From Holophagales bacterium (GTDB lineage: Bacteria; Acidobacteriota; Thermoanaerobaculia; UBA5066), in contig JADKBZ010000001.1 in the NCBI GenBank assembly GCA_016714815.1, positions 496,001 through 560,000 of the forward strand: 64,000 nt of DNA, written 5' to 3'. This document shows positions 41,632-50,359 of the stretch, one piece after another. The translations under genes and the position numbers were made by a program. How positions within the stretch are numbered: position 1 is the stretch's first letter; each line of letters opens with the position of its first letter. The notes beneath the pieces are model-generated. The model did no database searches. It was given only the letters and a program-made list of their open reading frames with translations, and was not told the DNA's origin.

Positions 41632-42168
41632 TCAACCGCCCACGCGGCGCCGGACGGGGGAGGGCGCCGCCGAGGAGAGGGTGGCACGCCTTCCGGCCGC
41701 CGTCTGGAACCCGTGCGTCAGAGCGGCCGCCGCCGCGTCGGCCGCGTCGAGGGCCAGGCGGGAGAAGCCCGAAGGGGAGCCGAGAAGGGTGAGGACCATC
41801 CGGCGGACCTGCTCCTTGTCGGCCTGGCCCGAACCGGTGACGGTCTTCTTGATCTCGGCGGGGGTGATCTCGTGAACCGGGACCGCGGCGCGGGCCAGGG
41901 CGAGGAGGAGGACCCCCCGCGCCTCTCCGAGCGTGATGAGGCTCTGGGGGTTGACCCCGGAGAAGACCTTCTCGACCGCGGCCTCGTCCGGCCGCTCGCG
42001 CTCGACGACGCCGAGGAGGGCGTCGTGGAGGGCGAGCAGCCTCTCCGCGAAGGAAGTCTCCGTCGACGGCCGCAGGACTCCGGCCGCCACGAGCCTCGGC
42101 GGCCCCTCGAAGGTGACGACGGCCCAGCCGGCGGCACGGCTCCCCGGGTCGACGCCGAGGATCCTCAC
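41632..42168 (-). CDS. ruvC: Holliday junction resolvase RuvC
   Basis: 178 residues. Endonuclease that resolves four-way recombination intermediates. RNase-H-fold catalytic acids: Asp7 in ILGVDPGSRAAGWAV, Glu in AAVEKVFSGVNPQS, and two late Asp residues in ALDAADAAAAALTH. The 12-base gap after yebC is the common yebC-ruvC order; ruvA and ruvB are not in the window. Confidence 0.95.
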   Translation of the reverse strand: MRILGVDPGSRAAGWAVVTFEGPPRLVAAGVLRPSTETSFAERLLALHDALLGVVERERPDEAAVEKVFSGVNPQSLITLGEARGVLLLALARAAVPVHEITPAEIKKTVTGSGQADKEQVRRMVLTLLGSPSGFSRLALDAADAAAAALTHGFQTAAGRRATLSSAAPSPVRRRVGG

Positions 42169-42181
42169 CGCCCCGTGACGA

Positions 42182-42925
42182 TCAGGCGTCCTGGAGGTAC
42201 TGGTCGTCGATGTCGCCGCTGGACCAGACCTTCTGGACGTCGTCGTTGTCCTCGAGCATGTCGAGGAGCTTCAGGAGCGCCGGGGCCTTGTCGCCGACGG
42301 CCACCATCGTCGCCGGGATCATCTGCATCTCGGCGGTCTGGAGGACGAACTTCTTCGCTTCCAGCTGCGCTTTGACGGTCTCGAAGGAAGCCAGGTCGGT
42401 GGTGATCTCGTAGACGTCGGAGTCCTCGGCCTGGAAGTCCTCGGCGCCCGCTTCGAGGGCCGCTTCCATGAGCGCGTCCTCGGAGGCGGTGGTCCTCTCG
42501 ACGGCGATGTAGCCCTTTTTCGAGAACTGGAACGCGACCGAGCCCGTCGCGCCGAGGTTTCCGCCGTACTTCGAGAGGAGGTGGCGGACCTCGGCGGTCG
42601 TCCTGTTCTTGTTGTCGGTCATCGCCTCGATGAGGATCGCGGCGCCGCCCGGGCCGTAGCCCTCGTAGGTGATCTCCTCGTAGGTGACTCCCTCGAGCTC
42701 GCCCGTTCCCCGCTTGATCGCCTTGTCGATGTTGTCCGACGGCATCGACGCCTTCTTGGCGGCGAGGACCGCGCTTCTGAGGCGCGGGTTCGAGTCGACG
42801 ACGCCGCCGCCGACCTTGGCGGACATCGTGATTTCCTTGATCAGCTTGGTGAAGAGCCTGCCCCGCTTGGCATCGGCGGCGCCCTTCTTGTGCTTGATCG
42901 TGCTCCACTTGCTGTGTCCGGACAT
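42182..42925 (-). CDS. yebC: YebC/PmpR-family regulator
   Basis: 247 residues. Characteristic start MSGHSKWSTIKHKKGAADAKRG, then KLIKEITMSAKVGGG, a NPRLRSAVLAAKKASMP segment and the acidic middle GYGPGGAAILIEAMTDNKNRT. Family members act as DNA-binding regulators and, as shown more recently for some, assist ribosomes at proline stretches. The window is notably rich in Pro-rich linkers. Located just upstream of ruvC, as usual. Confidence 0.95.
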   Translation of the reverse strand: MSGHSKWSTIKHKKGAADAKRGRLFTKLIKEITMSAKVGGGVVDSNPRLRSAVLAAKKASMPSDNIDKAIKRGTGELEGVTYEEITYEGYGPGGAAILIEAMTDNKNRTTAEVRHLLSKYGGNLGATGSVAFQFSKKGYIAVERTTASEDALMEAALEAGAEDFQAEDSDVYEITTDLASFETVKAQLEAKKFVLQTAEMQMIPATMVAVGDKAPALLKLLDMLEDNDDVQKVWSSGDIDDQYLQDA

Positions 42926-42982
42926 GACTCACCTCGAGGAATGCGGGCCGCTGGGGCCGGGATTTGGAAGCCTCGCAGTCTA

Positions 42983-44305
42983 TCAGGCGGCTGGAAAGCC
43001 GGGGCGGGCCGCCAGCGTCCCGCCGGGGAGGAGGGCGAGGCGGGCCCGGAACCGGCTTCCCGCCGGGTGCCCTCCGGCCGGGAGGGCGGCCTCGACGTAG
43101 GTCTCCGTCAGGCCGACGCCGCCCTGGAGAGCGACGATGTCGGCGTCGCGCCCGTCGTGGGCCCTCGCGAAGTCGTCGCGCAGCCGGACGTCGAGGCCGC
43201 GAAGGCGGGCGGCACGCCGGGTCACGACGGACCCCGGCACGCCCTCGGTCGCGACGAGGGCCGCGGCGGCGGTGCCGGACCGCGGGGAGAACGGAAAGAC
43301 GTGAAGGGAAGCGAGCGGGAGGTCGTGAAGGAGCGCCTCCGTCTCGGAGAACTCGGCATCCGTCTCGCCCGGGAAGCCGGCGATGACGTCGGTGGCGAGG
43401 TGGATCCGCGGGTTCGTCCGCCAGGCGCGTTCAAGGAGCGCGCGAAAACGGGCGGCGGTCATTCCGCGCCTCATCCGGCGCAGGACGCCGTCGGAACCGG
43501 ACTGGAGTGGAAGGTGGAGATGCGGCGCGACGACACTTCCTCCTGCGACGAGGTCCACCAGGGCTTCGCCCGCCTCCATCGGCTCGAGGGAGGAGAGCCG
43601 GATCCGGCACGCCGGCGGGCGGGCTTCGAGCCTCCCGAGAAGCGCCACGAGGCTCTCCTCCCCGCTCCCGAACGCCGCCAGGTGGACGCCGCAGAGGACG
43701 ACCTCCGGGACCCCCTGTGCGCCGAGCGCGCGGATGGCGTCCTCCACCTCCGTGGACGGGGCGCTGCGCTCGTCCCCTCGAAGCGAGGGGACGATGCAGA
43801 AGGCGCAGCGCCGGCCGCAGCCGTCCTGGATCTTCAGGAACGCCCTCGTCCGTCCCGGTCCCGTGCTCCACGCGAGAGGCGAACGAAGGACCTCGCCGGG
43901 GGAGACGCCGAGTCCTGCGATCTTTCCGGGAAGCAGTCCCGTGGCCGCCTCCTCGAGCAGGCGCACGAGCTCCGGCGCCGAGCCGTGCCCCGCGACGAGA
44001 TCGACCTCGGGCCGCCGGGCGAGCCCGTCCGGGTCGCGCTCGGCAAGGCATCCCGTCACGGCGAGGAGCGCGGCGGGATGCTCGCGGCGGAGACGCCTCA
44101 GCAATCGGTAGGCGTCGCGGTCGGCGCGCTGGGTGACGGTGCAGGCGTGCAGGACGAGAACACCGGCGGACTCCCCTTCGGGAACGCGGGAATACCCCGC
44201 AGCCTCGAGAATCCGCGCGAGGTGACCGGCCTCGATCTGGCTCACCTTGCAGCCGAGAACATGGACGCCGAAGGCTCGGGAGGAGCCTTGGGGCAGCTGA
44301 TCCAC
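42983..44305 (-). CDS. mtaB: MiaB-like tRNA methylthiotransferase (MtaB type)
   Basis: About 440 residues. Installs the methylthio group on t6A37 in tRNA (ms2t6A). The N-terminal UPF0004 domain has three cysteines in VHVLGCKVSQIEAGH, HACTVTQRAD and TGCLAE; the radical SAM motif is CGRRCAFC; then LPLQSGSDGVLRRMRRG and TDVIAGFPGET. A TRAM domain is not obvious at the C-terminus. The start is uncertain: GTG at 44305 gives the family length, and upstream codons overlap the kinase promoter region. Confidence 0.88.
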   Translation of the reverse strand: MDQLPQGSSRAFGVHVLGCKVSQIEAGHLARILEAAGYSRVPEGESAGVLVLHACTVTQRADRDAYRLLRRLRREHPAALLAVTGCLAERDPDGLARRPEVDLVAGHGSAPELVRLLEEAATGLLPGKIAGLGVSPGEVLRSPLAWSTGPGRTRAFLKIQDGCGRRCAFCIVPSLRGDERSAPSTEVEDAIRALGAQGVPEVVLCGVHLAAFGSGEESLVALLGRLEARPPACRIRLSSLEPMEAGEALVDLVAGGSVVAPHLHLPLQSGSDGVLRRMRRGMTAARFRALLERAWRTNPRIHLATDVIAGFPGETDAEFSETEALLHDLPLASLHVFPFSPRSGTAAAALVATEGVPGSVVTRRAARLRGLDVRLRDDFARAHDGRDADIVALQGGVGLTETYVEAALPAGGHPAGSRFRARLALLPGGTLAARPGFPAA

Positions 44306-44319
44306 GCCGGTAAACTTCG

Positions 44320-44347
44320 TTGACAGGCCCACTTCCGGGGCGATAAT
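44320..44347 (+). promoter_or_regulatory. sigma-70-type promoter of the kinase-TonB fusion
   Basis: Perfect TTGACA (44320-44325), a 16-base spacer, GATAAT (44342-44347). The predicted start near 44354 gives a leader of about 56 bases to the ATG at 44410. The best consensus promoter in the window. Confidence 0.65.
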
Positions 44348-44409
44348 AGGTGACTTTCCGGGGAAACTCGGAGTGCTTGGGGGGGACCGGGCCACAGGCC
44401 CCACGACGT

Positions 44410-47292
44410 ATGGCGAAGACGATTCTCCTGATCGAATACGAGCCGAGGTACCTCGACCGCATAAAGGGGTATCTCGCAGGGAAGGATTTCGACCTCGTCA
44501 TCGCCAAGGACGGCGAGGACGGCCTCGAGGCCTTCAGGCGAGGGCGGCCCGACCTCGTCCTCATCTCGACGGTCCTGCCCAAGCTCCGGACGCGCGACGT
44601 CATCCGCGGGATGCAGGCTCTCGGGCCGACGCCCCCGGTCCTCCTGATGGCGTCCGGCTACAAGGGCAAGGACAAGAAAGCCGACGCGGCACGGGAAGGC
44701 GCCTCGGGAATCCTGGAGAAGCCGTTCGCCGAAGAGGCCCTTCTCGCCGAGATCTCCTACGCGCTCGGAGCAAAGACCCCGGACCCGTTCCCCGGGGCCG
44801 GCAGCCAGCCTCTCCTCTCGGCCGACGACATCTTCTCGGACGTCATTTCCGGCGTCGAGGCAGAGGACAGGCTGGACAAGCAGGAGAAGGCGCGCACCGC
44901 CCCGGCTCCCGCCCCGGCCGGAACCGATCCCGGGATCAACCGGAAGCTCGAGCAGACGCTTTCGGGCATTCTCTCCCGCCCCAGCCTGAAAACACCCGCT
45001 GCGTCGGCTCCGAAGGCGTCGGCGGAGACCCCCGTCCCGTCCCGTCCCGCCCCGCCCGCCGAGCCGGTCTCCGACCGGACCCAGCGCGTCGACTCCGGTT
45101 CTCTTCCCATCCCGGCCCCGAAGCCGAAACCGGACACCGCGGTCGACCGGATGCTCACCGACACTCTCTCGGGCCTGCGCCCGATCAAGCCGGTGGAGAA
45201 GGTCGACAAGTCGGAAAAGCCCGCGGCCGTTCCGGCTCCCGCCCCCAAGCCGGCTCCCGCTCCGTCACCCGCTCCGAAGCCGGAACCTCTTCCCGCCCCG
45301 AAGCCCGCGCCTGCGGCCGCGGCCGCGCCGAAGGCCCGGCCCGCCGCCGGAAGCCCGGGAGGCTTCGGCCGCTACCAGCTCCTCGAGAAGATCGCCGCCG
45401 GCGGGATGGCCGAGGTCTACAGGGCCCGCATGCGCGGGGAGGAAGGCTTCGAGAAGATCGTCGCGATCAAGCGGATCCTCCCGCACATGGCCGACAACGA
45501 TGACTTCATCACGATGTTCATCGACGAGGCCAAGCTCGCGGCACAGCTGACCCACAACAACATCATCCACATCTACGACCTCGGGAAGGAAGACGCCTAC
45601 CACTACATCGCGATGGAGTACGTCGAGGGCAAGGACCTCCGCTCCATCCTGAAGACGGCGACCGAGAAGGGCTACCCGCTCCCGGTCGATCTCGCGCTCC
45701 TCATCGCCTCCAAGGTCGCCAACGCCCTCGACTACGCGCACCGGCGGCTGGGGCTCGACGGCAAGGAGCTGAACCTCGTCCACCGCGACGTCTCGCCGCA
45801 GAACGTCCTCATCAGCTTCGAAGGGGACATCAAGCTCTGCGATTTCGGCATCGCGAAGGCGGCGACGAAGGTCCAGCAGACCCAGGCGGGCGCGCTCAAG
45901 GGCAAGCTGCAGTACATGTCCCCCGAGCAGGCCTGGGGGAAGAAGGTCGACCGGCGGACCGACATCTTCTCGCTCGGCATCGTCCTCTTCGAGATGCTCA
46001 CGGGGGAGCGGCTCTTCTCCGGGGACACCGACCTGACGATCCTCGAGCAGGTGCGCGACGCCCGGTCCGAGGCGCCGTCCCTCAAGAATCCCGACGTTCC
46101 GAAGAAGGTCGACCAGATCGTCCTCAAGGCGCTCGCGAAGAACCCGCAGGACCGCTACCAGAACGCCTCCGAGATGGAGAAGGACCTCAACTCGGTCCTC
46201 TACTCCTTCCAGCCCGCTCCGGGCGCTGCGGACCTCGCGATCTTCATGCACCGCCTCGTCGAGGCGTCGGCCGCGGCCTCGGACGCCCAGATCGATGCGG
46301 CGTTCGCCCAGGTGGCCGCGGCGCCCGCTCCGGAAGAGAAGAAGAAGGGGAAGGGCCTCGTCATCTCCAAGAAGGAGAAGGCGGTCGAGCCCGCTCCGGT
46401 CCCGGAGCCCGTCGAGGTATCGCAGCCCGCGATCAGCATCGGCGAGGAGCCGTCCAAGAGCCGCACGGGGCTCTTTGCCGGCATCGTCGTCGGGCTCGTC
46501 GTCCTCGGCGCGGCGGCCTACTTCATGACGCGCGGCAAGGCGCCGGAGGCTGCAGCCCCCGTCCCCGTTCCCGCCGCCGCCCCCGCCACCACCGAGGCTG
46601 CGCCGCCGGCGACGGGCGCACCCGCCGTTCCCGAGAAGGTCATCGACCCGAAGGCCCTCGAGGCCGAGCTCCGGAAGATGACGGCCGAAGAGGCCAAGAA
46701 GCTGCGCGACGCGGCGCAGAAGGCCGCGGCCGATCAGGCCAAGCCGGTCGCGCCGAGCACGGCTCCCGCCGCGGCTCCGGCCGTTTCGCTGGCTCCGGGC
46801 CAGCCGCTCCAGCCGCCGAAGGCAACGCCCGAGCCGACCCGGGCTCCGGAGCCGACGAAGGCGGCCGAGCCCACCCCGGTTCCACCCAGGCCGACCACCC
46901 CGCCCGTCGCCGTCGAGGCGCCGCGCGCGGCCGCCCCCGCTCCCGCCGTTCCCGCTCCCGCCGCGGTCGTACGCGAAGGGGACACGGTCGGGCCGGGGCC
47001 GGGCGTCGTCGAGCCGCAGATCACGAAGCTCGGGCGGTTCTCCGGGTTGCCGGCGCAGGCTGCCCAGATGCAGCGGCGAAACGACCCGGCGGGCCTGGGA
47101 ACCGTCACCATCATGGCGCTCGTGACCGAGACGGGTCAGGTGACCGACACGCGCGTCGTCCGCGCCTCGGGCAACAAGTTCGTCGACGACGCGGCCGTCG
47201 CGGCCCTCAAGGGATCGCAGATCCAGCCTGCCACGAAGGGTGGCGTCAAGGTGAAGATGTGGAAGACCTTCGCCATCACCGTCAAGCCGTGA
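44410..47292 (+). CDS. receiver-Ser/Thr kinase-TonB C-terminal domain fusion protein
   Basis: 960 residues. 1-118: response-regulator receiver fold, but the phospho-Asp site is Ser53 (VLISTVLP) and the acidic pair is reduced (LLIEYE), while Lys104 (LEKPF) remains, so it is probably a pseudo-receiver. 118-315: Pro-rich linker. 317-600: Hanks kinase with GGMAEVY, VAIKRI, LVHRDVSPQN, DFGIA and SPEQAWG. About 687-707: one transmembrane helix. 710-870: Ala/Pro linker. 870-960: TonB C-terminal domain (GTVTIMALVTETGQVTDTRVV, then FVDDAAVAAL). Topology would put the kinase inside and the TonB end in the periplasm. An earlier in-frame start at 44350 lacks support. Confidence 0.88.
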   Translation: MAKTILLIEYEPRYLDRIKGYLAGKDFDLVIAKDGEDGLEAFRRGRPDLVLISTVLPKLRTRDVIRGMQALGPTPPVLLMASGYKGKDKKADAAREGASGILEKPFAEEALLAEISYALGAKTPDPFPGAGSQPLLSADDIFSDVISGVEAEDRLDKQEKARTAPAPAPAGTDPGINRKLEQTLSGILSRPSLKTPAASAPKASAETPVPSRPAPPAEPVSDRTQRVDSGSLPIPAPKPKPDTAVDRMLTDTLSGLRPIKPVEKVDKSEKPAAVPAPAPKPAPAPSPAPKPEPLPAPKPAPAAAAAPKARPAAGSPGGFGRYQLLEKIAAGGMAEVYRARMRGEEGFEKIVAIKRILPHMADNDDFITMFIDEAKLAAQLTHNNIIHIYDLGKEDAYHYIAMEYVEGKDLRSILKTATEKGYPLPVDLALLIASKVANALDYAHRRLGLDGKELNLVHRDVSPQNVLISFEGDIKLCDFGIAKAATKVQQTQAGALKGKLQYMSPEQAWGKKVDRRTDIFSLGIVLFEMLTGERLFSGDTDLTILEQVRDARSEAPSLKNPDVPKKVDQIVLKALAKNPQDRYQNASEMEKDLNSVLYSFQPAPGAADLAIFMHRLVEASAAASDAQIDAAFAQVAAAPAPEEKKKGKGLVISKKEKAVEPAPVPEPVEVSQPAISIGEEPSKSRTGLFAGIVVGLVVLGAAAYFMTRGKAPEAAAPVPVPAAAPATTEAAPPATGAPAVPEKVIDPKALEAELRKMTAEEAKKLRDAAQKAAADQAKPVAPSTAPAAAPAVSLAPGQPLQPPKATPEPTRAPEPTKAAEPTPVPPRPTTPPVAVEAPRAAAPAPAVPAPAAVVREGDTVGPGPGVVEPQITKLGRFSGLPAQAAQMQRRNDPAGLGTVTIMALVTETGQVTDTRVVRASGNKFVDDAAVAALKGSQIQPATKGGVKVKMWKTFAITVKP

Positions 47293-47389
47293 GGCGAACG
47301 GTGGCGGCGGAGCGGACGAGAAGAGCCGAAACGTGGCGCCCGAGGCGCCCTGAGATAACCGGATTGGGAATTCAAGAAGGAGTTTCCGC

Positions 47390-47611
47390 ATGAGTCTGAA
47401 CGACGAACAGAGGAAGTTCTACGAGAACACGCTCCGCGTCACGAAGAAGGAGATCAGCGACCTGGAGGCCCAGATCCAGGAAGAGCTGGCAAAGGTGAAG
47501 GAGCGCCTCGCCGAGCTTCAGAACGGCCAGAAGGCGGCTCGCCAGATGTACGCGGCGGCGTGCCTTCGCCTCGGCATCCAGAACGATCTCGAGGAGTCCG
47601 AGGAGTCCTGA
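47390..47611 (+). CDS. small coiled-coil protein
   Basis: 73 residues, preceded by AAGGAG. Most of the chain is one amphipathic helix with heptad character (EISDLEAQIQEELAKVKERLAEL), with an acidic end. No Cys-rich or membrane region. It is followed by a strong hairpin terminator. Possibly a partner or structural accessory of the upstream kinase; function unknown. Confidence 0.7.
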   Translation: MSLNDEQRKFYENTLRVTKKEISDLEAQIQEELAKVKERLAELQNGQKAARQMYAAACLRLGIQNDLEESEES

Positions 47612-47650
47612 ACGGGCGCCCGGCGTCCGTCGTTCGAACGGTCGCTCACG

Positions 47651-47687
47651 GGCCCCGGCACCGACCTCGCGTGATGGTGCCGGGGCC
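47651..47687 (+). terminator. intrinsic terminator after the coiled-coil gene
   Basis: GGCCCCGGCACC (47651-47662) pairs with GGTGCCGGGGCC (47676-47687), a perfect 12-bp stem with a 13-base loop, followed by TTTGCCTTCT. Confidence 0.75.
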
Positions 47688-47706
47688 TTTGCCTTCTCCC
47701 GCACGC

Positions 47707-48561
47707 GTGCACCCTCCGTCCAGGTCTCTCCGCGGGTTCGCCCTGGCGATCCTCGTCGCCGCGACTCCGGTGGCGGGCGCGCCCCTGCCGCGCGTCGTCG
47801 CGCTGGCCCCCTCGGCGGCCGAGATCGTCTATGCACTGGGAGCCGCGGAGAGGGTCGTGGGCGTCTCCGACTTCGCGGCCGACCTTCCCGAGTCCAGGGG
47901 GAAGGAGAAGCTGGGCGGATTTGCCCCCGATCTGGAGCGGATCGCGGCCCTTCACCCCGATCTCGCGATCGTCTCCCGGGACGGCACCGACCGGCGTGCC
48001 GTGGATCGCCTCGTTTCGCTCGGGGTGCGCGTCGTGGTGACCGACGCGACCTCGCTCGACGGCGTCTTCGAAGACATCCGAAAGGTCGGGTCCGCGCTGG
48101 GGACAACTGTCGAGGCGGAGCGGCTGGTGGCCACCCTGGAGAGGCGTGCCGCCGCGGCCGAGGCCCGTTCGGCCGCCCGGCGCGGCCCCGATCGCCCGAG
48201 CGCCCTCGCCCTGATCTGGCCGGATCCACCGGTCGTCGCCGGCCGCGCGACCTTCGTGGGGGACCTCCTTCGGCGGGCAGGGCTCTCCAACGTCGTCCCC
48301 CTCTCCGCCGGCGAGTGGCCCCGCATCTCCTACGAGACGCTCGTCGCGTGGAACCCGCGGGTCCTCGTCCGGCCCGAAACGGTGGAGAACGGGGCCGCCT
48401 TCCGGGCCGCCTTCGCGCCCGGAAGCCGATGGCTCCTCGTCCCGGCGGTGCGGGAGGGGCGCGTCCTCGTGCTGCCGGGAGCGTGGCTCGAGAGGCCGGG
48501 ACCGAGGCTCGTCGACGCTCTCGAGGCTCTCGTCGAGAAGCTGAAGGGGGTCGCGCCGTGA
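47707..48561 (+). CDS. periplasmic binding protein of a metal-chelate/cobalamin-type ABC importer
   Basis: 284 residues. The GTG at 47707 gives a clean signal peptide ending VAGAP; an upstream ATG (47674) lies inside the terminator stem. The BtuF/FecB-like fold shows RVVALAPSAAEIVYALGAAERVVGVSDFA, then LERIAALHPDLAIV and VGDLLRRAGLSNVV. It captures cobalamin, heme or ferric siderophore for the coupled permease; which one cannot be decided from sequence. Confidence 0.87.
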   Translation: MHPPSRSLRGFALAILVAATPVAGAPLPRVVALAPSAAEIVYALGAAERVVGVSDFAADLPESRGKEKLGGFAPDLERIAALHPDLAIVSRDGTDRRAVDRLVSLGVRVVVTDATSLDGVFEDIRKVGSALGTTVEAERLVATLERRAAAAEARSAARRGPDRPSALALIWPDPPVVAGRATFVGDLLRRAGLSNVVPLSAGEWPRISYETLVAWNPRVLVRPETVENGAAFRAAFAPGSRWLLVPAVREGRVLVLPGAWLERPGPRLVDALEALVEKLKGVAP

Positions 48562-49547
48562 AGCGCACCGGTCCGTTCCTCCTCCTTCTCTTCCTTCTCG
48601 CCGTCGCCGGGGTCCTCGCCTCGCTCCTCGTCGGGAGCGTGCGCCTGCCGCCCGCCGACGCGCTCGCCGCACTTACCGGGTCGGGCGATTCCGCCACCGT
48701 GACGATCGTCCGCGACCTCCGCCTCCCCCGCGCCCTCCTCGGCCTCCTCGTCGGAGGCGCGCTCGCCCTCTCGGGCGCGGCGCTGCAGGCCCTCCTCGGC
48801 AATCCTCTCGCGGACCCCTACCTGCTCGGCGTCTCGGGGGGCGCGGCCTGCGGCACCCTCCTCGCGCTCCTTCTCGGAGCGGGGGCCGGAGGGCTTCTCG
48901 GCTCTTTCGCCCTCCCGATCGCCGCTCTCGCCGGGGCGCTGGGGGCCGTTCTTCTCGTCGGTCTCGGCGCTTCGGTGGGAGGAAGGCTCGACCGGGGGCG
49001 GCTTCTGCTCTCGGGCGTCGTGGTGAATGCCCTCGCGTCGGCCGTCCTGCTCTTTCTCCTCTCCTTCAGCGACGCGGCCGGCGCGCGTGGCTTCGTCTTC
49101 TGGATGCTCGGCTCTCTTTCCGGCGCCTCGGGAGACGCCGTTCTGTCGCTCCTCGTCTATTCGGCGCTCGGCCTCGCGGTTCTCCTCCCGCTCGCCCGCG
49201 CCTTCGACGCCCTGACTCTCGGCGAGGAGACCGCCTTCACTCTCGGCGTGCCGGTGGAAAGGGCCAAGCGGATCGCGTACCTCGCCGCTTCGCTCCTGGC
49301 GGCGGCCGCGGTCGCGCACGCGGGGATCATCGGGTTCGTCGGCCTGCTCGTTCCGCACGTCGTCCGGCGCCTCGTTCACGGCCACCGGGCTCTCCTCCTC
49401 GGCTCTTTCCTCGGCGGAGGAGTCCTCCTCGTCGCCTCCGATCTCCTCGCGCGGACCCTCCTCGCCCCGAACGAGATCTCGATCGGAGCCGTGACGGCGC
49501 TCCTGGGCGCTCCGGCGTTCCTCGTCCTCCTCCGGAGGCGCGTCTGA
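48558..49547 (+). CDS. FecCD/BtuC-family ABC permease
   Basis: 329 residues, about ten helices. Conserved FecCD segments: LRLPRALLGLLVGGALALSGAALQALLGNPLADPYLLGVSGGAA, GAVTALLGAPAFLVLL at the end, and GIIGFVGLLVPHVVRRLVGHR-type loop that contacts the ATPase. The GTG start overlaps the binding-protein stop, and the ATPase start overlaps this stop. Confidence 0.9.
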   Translation: MKRTGPFLLLLFLLAVAGVLASLLVGSVRLPPADALAALTGSGDSATVTIVRDLRLPRALLGLLVGGALALSGAALQALLGNPLADPYLLGVSGGAACGTLLALLLGAGAGGLLGSFALPIAALAGALGAVLLVGLGASVGGRLDRGRLLLSGVVVNALASAVLLFLLSFSDAAGARGFVFWMLGSLSGASGDAVLSLLVYSALGLAVLLPLARAFDALTLGEETAFTLGVPVERAKRIAYLAASLLAAAAVAHAGIIGFVGLLVPHVVRRLVHGHRALLLGSFLGGGVLLVASDLLARTLLAPNEISIGAVTALLGAPAFLVLLRRRV

Positions 49548-50347
49548 CGCCTCTCGCCCTCCAGGGCGTTTCCGCCGGCTACGTCCGGGGCCACGACGTT
49601 CTCAGGGACGTCACTCTCGCGTTCGGAAGGGGACGTCTCGTCGCGCTCCTGGGCGAGAACGGCTCCGGCAAGTCGACGCTCCTCAAAGTCCTTGCGGGGC
49701 TTCTCGTCCCCTCGCGCGGCCAGGCTCTCCTCGAAGGCGCGCCCCTCGCGACCGTTCCCCGGCGGACCGCTGCCAGGTTCCTCGGCTATCTTCCCCAGGG
49801 CTTCGAGCCCTTCTTTCCGGCGTCCGCGCTCGACGTCGTCCTCCTCGGACGCACCCCTTTCCTGGGCCCGTTCGCCGCGCCTTCCCGGAGGGACGTCGAG
49901 GTCGCCCGCGCCGCTCTGGCGGAAGTCGACGCGGCGGGACTCGAAGAGCGGGACGTGAGGAGCCTCTCCGGCGGCGAACGGCAGAGGATCTACCTCGCCC
50001 GAGTCCTGGCCGGCGAGCCCCGCGTTCTCCTCCTCGACGAGCCGACCGCCAGCCTCGACCCGCGGCATCGCTTTCTCGTCCTCGACGTCCTGAAGCGCCG
50101 CGCAGCGACGGGCGTCTCCTGCGTCTTCTCGACGCACGAGGTCGATCTCGCCGCCCGGACCGCCGACGATGCCGTCCTCCTGGAGCGCGGAACGGTCCTC
50201 GCTTGCGGACCGGTCCGGGAGAGCGTCACGGAGACGTCGCTGTCGGCGCTCTTCGGCGTGCCGGCCTGCGTCACACCTCTGGCTGACGGCACGCCCCTCG
50301 TCACCCTCGGCGCCCCGCCGGGAGGGTTCCCGGCCGGGAGAGGTTAA
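49544..50347 (+). CDS. ABC transporter ATPase of the BtuD/FecE type, CTG start
   Basis: 267 residues if translation begins at the CTG at 49544. Walker A LLGENGSGKSTLLK, Q-loop GYLPQ, signature LSGGERQRIYLARVL, Walker B VLLLDEPTASLD, H-loop FSTHEVD. The first ATG, GTG or TTG in this frame (GTG 49955) lies after Walker A and would remove the nucleotide site. CTG overlaps the permease stop as CTGA, with GGAGG about 5 bases upstream, so re-initiation by coupling is likely. Completes the BtuFCD-type importer. Confidence 0.85.
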   Translation: MTPLALQGVSAGYVRGHDVLRDVTLAFGRGRLVALLGENGSGKSTLLKVLAGLLVPSRGQALLEGAPLATVPRRTAARFLGYLPQGFEPFFPASALDVVLLGRTPFLGPFAAPSRRDVEVARAALAEVDAAGLEERDVRSLSGGERQRIYLARVLAGEPRVLLLDEPTASLDPRHRFLVLDVLKRRAATGVSCVFSTHEVDLAARTADDAVLLERGTVLACGPVRESVTETSLSALFGVPACVTPLADGTPLVTLGAPPGGFPAGRG

Positions 50348-50359
50348 GATCGCCCCCTC

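Noticed and set aside
44350..44409. Upstream in-frame start of the receiver-kinase gene
   Set aside because: It would begin at the predicted transcription start and add 20 residues with no match to a receiver fold; MAKTILLIE at 44410 is the expected receiver start.
45265..47391. 708-codon minus-strand frame opposite the kinase-TonB gene
   Set aside because: Low-complexity Arg/Leu/Asp sequence with no domain; the plus strand has kinase and TonB motifs throughout.
47674..47706. ATG at 47674 as start of the binding protein
   Set aside because: It lies in the loop and stem of the preceding terminator and would put a hydrophilic Pro-rich stretch before the signal peptide; GTG at 47707 fits better.
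49955..50347. Short ATPase beginning at GTG 49955
   Set aside because: It would lack Walker A and the Q-loop, while the sequence upstream in the same frame encodes both perfectly.
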